Of a stretch of 64,000 nucleotides of DNA, positions 62,251 to 64,000 are shown in pieces. Origin of the DNA: Ideonella sp. GTDB taxonomy: Bacteria; Pseudomonadota; Gammaproteobacteria; Burkholderiales; Burkholderiaceae_C. Position 1 is the stretch's first letter. The number at the start of each line of letters is the position of its first letter. The position numbers and the translations under genes were made by a program. The stretch covers positions 186,001 to 250,000 of the forward strand of contig JADKIA010000028.1 in the NCBI GenBank assembly GCA_016721465.1, read 5' to 3'. Below the pieces are notes generated by a model. The model had not been told where the DNA came from. It worked only from the letters and a program-made list of their open reading frames with translations, and searched no databases.

Positions 62251-63785
62251 GTGGGTTCCAGTGTCGTTGACGGGCTGCGCCGCGTTCGTGTGGTGGGTGG
62301 ACTGCCGGCAGCGGCGGGCTCCAGACTGGGCAGCTCGTCGGCCAGGCTCAGCCACAGCCGCATCACGGCGTAGGCGCGCCAGGGGCGCCAGGCCTCGGCC
62401 TGGGCGCTGGCCAGTTGCACCTCGCGCGTGCCCAGCGCCTTGAGGATGCCGATGTCGCTGGCCGGCCAGGCGTCGGGCCAGCCCAGCGCGCGCATGGCGA
62501 TGAGCTGGGCGCTCCACTCGCCGACGCCGGGAAGGGCCAGCAGCGCATCGAGCGTGGGCTGCAAGGGCGCCGCGCGGTTGAGCTGGATGCGGCCCGCCGC
62601 CACCTCGACCGCCAGTGCCTGCAGTGCGCGAACGCGCTGGCGCACGATGCCCAGCGTGCCGATGGACTCGGGCGTGGCGGCGGCCAGCGTGGCGGCGTCT
62701 GGGAACAGGCGGGTCAAGTGCGGGTGCGGCGTGGCCAGTGGCGCACCGAAGCGCTCCACCAGGCGCTGCGTGAGCGTGCGGGCGGCCGCAACGGTCACCT
62801 GCTGGCCCAGGATGACGCGCACGGCCATCTCGAACCCGTCGAAGCCACTCGGCAGGCGCACCCCCGCGCGGGCCTCGCCGGGCAGGCCGGAGAGCACCGG
62901 ATCGATCTGCGCAGGGTCGGCGTCCAGGTCCAGGGCCTGGCGTGTGCGGGTGATCAGGGCGCCAAGGGCGGGCAACAGGCTGGCGGACACGGTGAGTGCC
63001 ACCTCACGCGGCTCGGGGTGGAAGGCAACGGACAGCCAACCGCTGAGTCGTTGCCCCTGGCAATCCACGGCCAGCGTGCGGTGCATGGTCTGGCCCAGCA
63101 CCGTTTCGACGCCCAGTACCGCGCGCCGGCGAAAGAATCCCAGCACGCCGGCCAGATCGTAGGGTGGGCGCCAGGCCAGGCGCACCGTGGCGCCTTCGGG
63201 CGCGCCCGGCGAGTCGCTGTCCGATTCGCGCCGCAGCGCGCTGGGGCTCATGCGATAGCGCTCGGCGAACACGGCATTGAAACGACGCAAGCTGCCGAAG
63301 CCCGCGGACATGGCGACCTGAGTGACGGGCATGCGCGTGTCGGTCAGCAGTTGTTTGGCCAGCAGCAGGCGTTGGGTGGTGAGGTAGTCCAGCGGCGAGA
63401 CGCCGTGCACCTGGCCGAAGATGCGGCGCAGGTGCCGGTCGGTCACGCCCAGGCGGGCGGCCAGATCGGGCAGCGCCGGATCCTGGCCGTCGTGCGCGGC
63501 CTGCGTGAGCATCACCGCGGCTTGCTGGGCCAGCACCTGCGACGAATCCATCAACGACAAACCGGGGGCCTGCTCGGGCCGACAGCGCAGGCAGGGGCGA
63601 AAGCCCTGCGCCTCGGCCGCGGCGGCGTGGCCGAAGAAGCGGCAATTGGCCTGCTTGGGCATGCGCACCCGGCACACCGGGCGGCAGTAGATGCCCGTGG
63701 AGGTGACGCCGACGAACAGGCGCCCGTCGAAGCGCGCGTCGTGGGTGGTGAGCACGCGGTAAGCTGCGTCGTGGTCCAGGGTCAT
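62247..63785 (-). CDS. Ada regulatory domain / AlkA 3-methyladenine DNA glycosylase fusion
   Basis: A 512-residue protein with three parts. Residues 1-80 are the Ada zinc domain that takes methyl groups from phosphotriesters: Cys34 and Cys38 in GIYCRPVCRVRMPKQANC, Cys65 and Cys68 in FRPCLRCRPE. Residues about 85-195 are an AraC-type helix-turn-helix (LAARLGVTDRHLRRIFGQVH; VTQVAMSAGFGSLRRFNAVF). The rest is AlkA with its N-terminal domain and HhH-GPD fold (LALPGVGEWSAQLIAMRALG; catalytic Asp in WPASDIGI). The protein both senses alkylation and excises alkylated bases, and presumably activates its own operon with ogt. Confidence 0.94.
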   Translation of the reverse strand: MTLDHDAAYRVLTTHDARFDGRLFVGVTSTGIYCRPVCRVRMPKQANCRFFGHAAAAEAQGFRPCLRCRPEQAPGLSLMDSSQVLAQQAAVMLTQAAHDGQDPALPDLAARLGVTDRHLRRIFGQVHGVSPLDYLTTQRLLLAKQLLTDTRMPVTQVAMSAGFGSLRRFNAVFAERYRMSPSALRRESDSDSPGAPEGATVRLAWRPPYDLAGVLGFFRRRAVLGVETVLGQTMHRTLAVDCQGQRLSGWLSVAFHPEPREVALTVSASLLPALGALITRTRQALDLDADPAQIDPVLSGLPGEARAGVRLPSGFDGFEMAVRVILGQQVTVAAARTLTQRLVERFGAPLATPHPHLTRLFPDAATLAAATPESIGTLGIVRQRVRALQALAVEVAAGRIQLNRAAPLQPTLDALLALPGVGEWSAQLIAMRALGWPDAWPASDIGILKALGTREVQLASAQAEAWRPWRAYAVMRLWLSLADELPSLEPAAAGSPPTTRTRRSPSTTLEPT

Positions 63786-63858
63786 GGCGCCATGATAGGC
63801 GGCAGCGCGCCACGAACTCGCCGTTTTCGGACCTGTCCCTTTTCCACCCCGGGGCCAG

Positions 63859-64000
63859 CCTACATGGCCTTGAATCGCGGCACATGGGCGCGGCTCACGC
63901 GCAGCTCGCCGTCCCAGCCCTTGATGCGCAGCCACAGGCGGCTGGCCTCGTCGCGGCGCGTGCCGGCGAGGTGGGCCAGGTTCACCAGCGTGGACCGGTG
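63859..64000 (-). CDS. LytTR-type response regulator, C-terminal end only
   Basis: The last 46 codons of a gene entering from beyond the window. The sequence HRSTLVNLAHLAGTRRDEAS, WLRIKGWDGELRVSRAHVPR, FKAM with stop at 63859-63861 matches the end of a LytTR DNA-binding domain (the VHRSxLVN...SR pattern). It is probably an AlgR/LytR-type response regulator. Nothing can be said about the receiver part. Confidence 0.8.

Overview
The window is about 64 kb of high-GC DNA. It looks like chromosome of a betaproteobacterium of the order Burkholderiales, probably from the Comamonadaceae or the Leptothrix/Rubrivivax/Ideonella lineage. Supporting signs are the small Trp-rich protein next to lgt-dnaQ, the COG4255/RpfE-like gene coupled to recJ, the DUF11/OmpA cluster, and a hydrogenase resembling the Ralstonia eutropha (Cupriavidus necator) membrane-bound enzyme. 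No rRNA, CRISPR array or complete insertion sequence was seen. There is one tRNA gene and a second, partial tRNA copy.

Layout. 1-3.9 kb (minus strand): an oxygen-tolerant group 1d [NiFe] uptake hydrogenase (hoxK, hoxG, a small HupE-like gene, hoxZ running off the edge), with a likely sigma-54 promoter and a palindromic upstream site. 4.3-6 kb: an acyl-CoA dehydrogenase and a small hypothetical. 6.1-11.8 kb (minus): a periplasmic/outer-membrane metal-handling operon (DUF2946, PCu(A)C copper chaperone, frameshifted DUF2946, TonB receptor, BNR-repeat protein, thioredoxin-like protein). 11.8-14.9 kb (minus): a chromate module (chrB, chrA, rhodanese-ChrB fusion) with two matching palindromes at its start. 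15-16 kb: plsY with a His-rich tail, coupled to ridA. 16.1-31.2 kb (minus): a YciO/Sua5 protein, a 111-bp MITE-like element, then the most striking locus: a 3258-residue DUF11/SdrD-B repeat protein, a 1123-residue outer-membrane barrel and an OmpA-family protein in one operon.

31.5-53 kb is mostly housekeeping: PHP phosphatase, recJ, an RpfE-like gene, lolC-lolD, DUF808, mltB, a TgpA transglutaminase / DUF58 / MoxR operon, a histone-deacetylase-like enzyme, MscS, class I fumarase, a PLP trans-sulfuration enzyme, an M20 amidohydrolase, acs, a cytochrome c, lgt and dnaQ. At 54.1 kb a tRNA-Val(CAC) gene is followed 1.2 kb later by an exact 43-bp copy of its 3' end. Between the copies lies only a toxin-antitoxin pair, so this reads as a miniature or eroded tRNA-integrated island. 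55.6-64 kb: a small secreted protein, a beta-lactamase-fold pseudogene, a C45 acyltransferase, argG, a HELGH-motif lipoprotein, an alkylation-repair pair (ada-alkA fusion and ogt) and the end of a LytTR regulator.

The organism reads as a metabolically flexible aerobe able to use H2, with resistance or uptake functions for chromate and copper and large surface structures. Function calls rest on recognised motifs and remembered family features; no searches were run.
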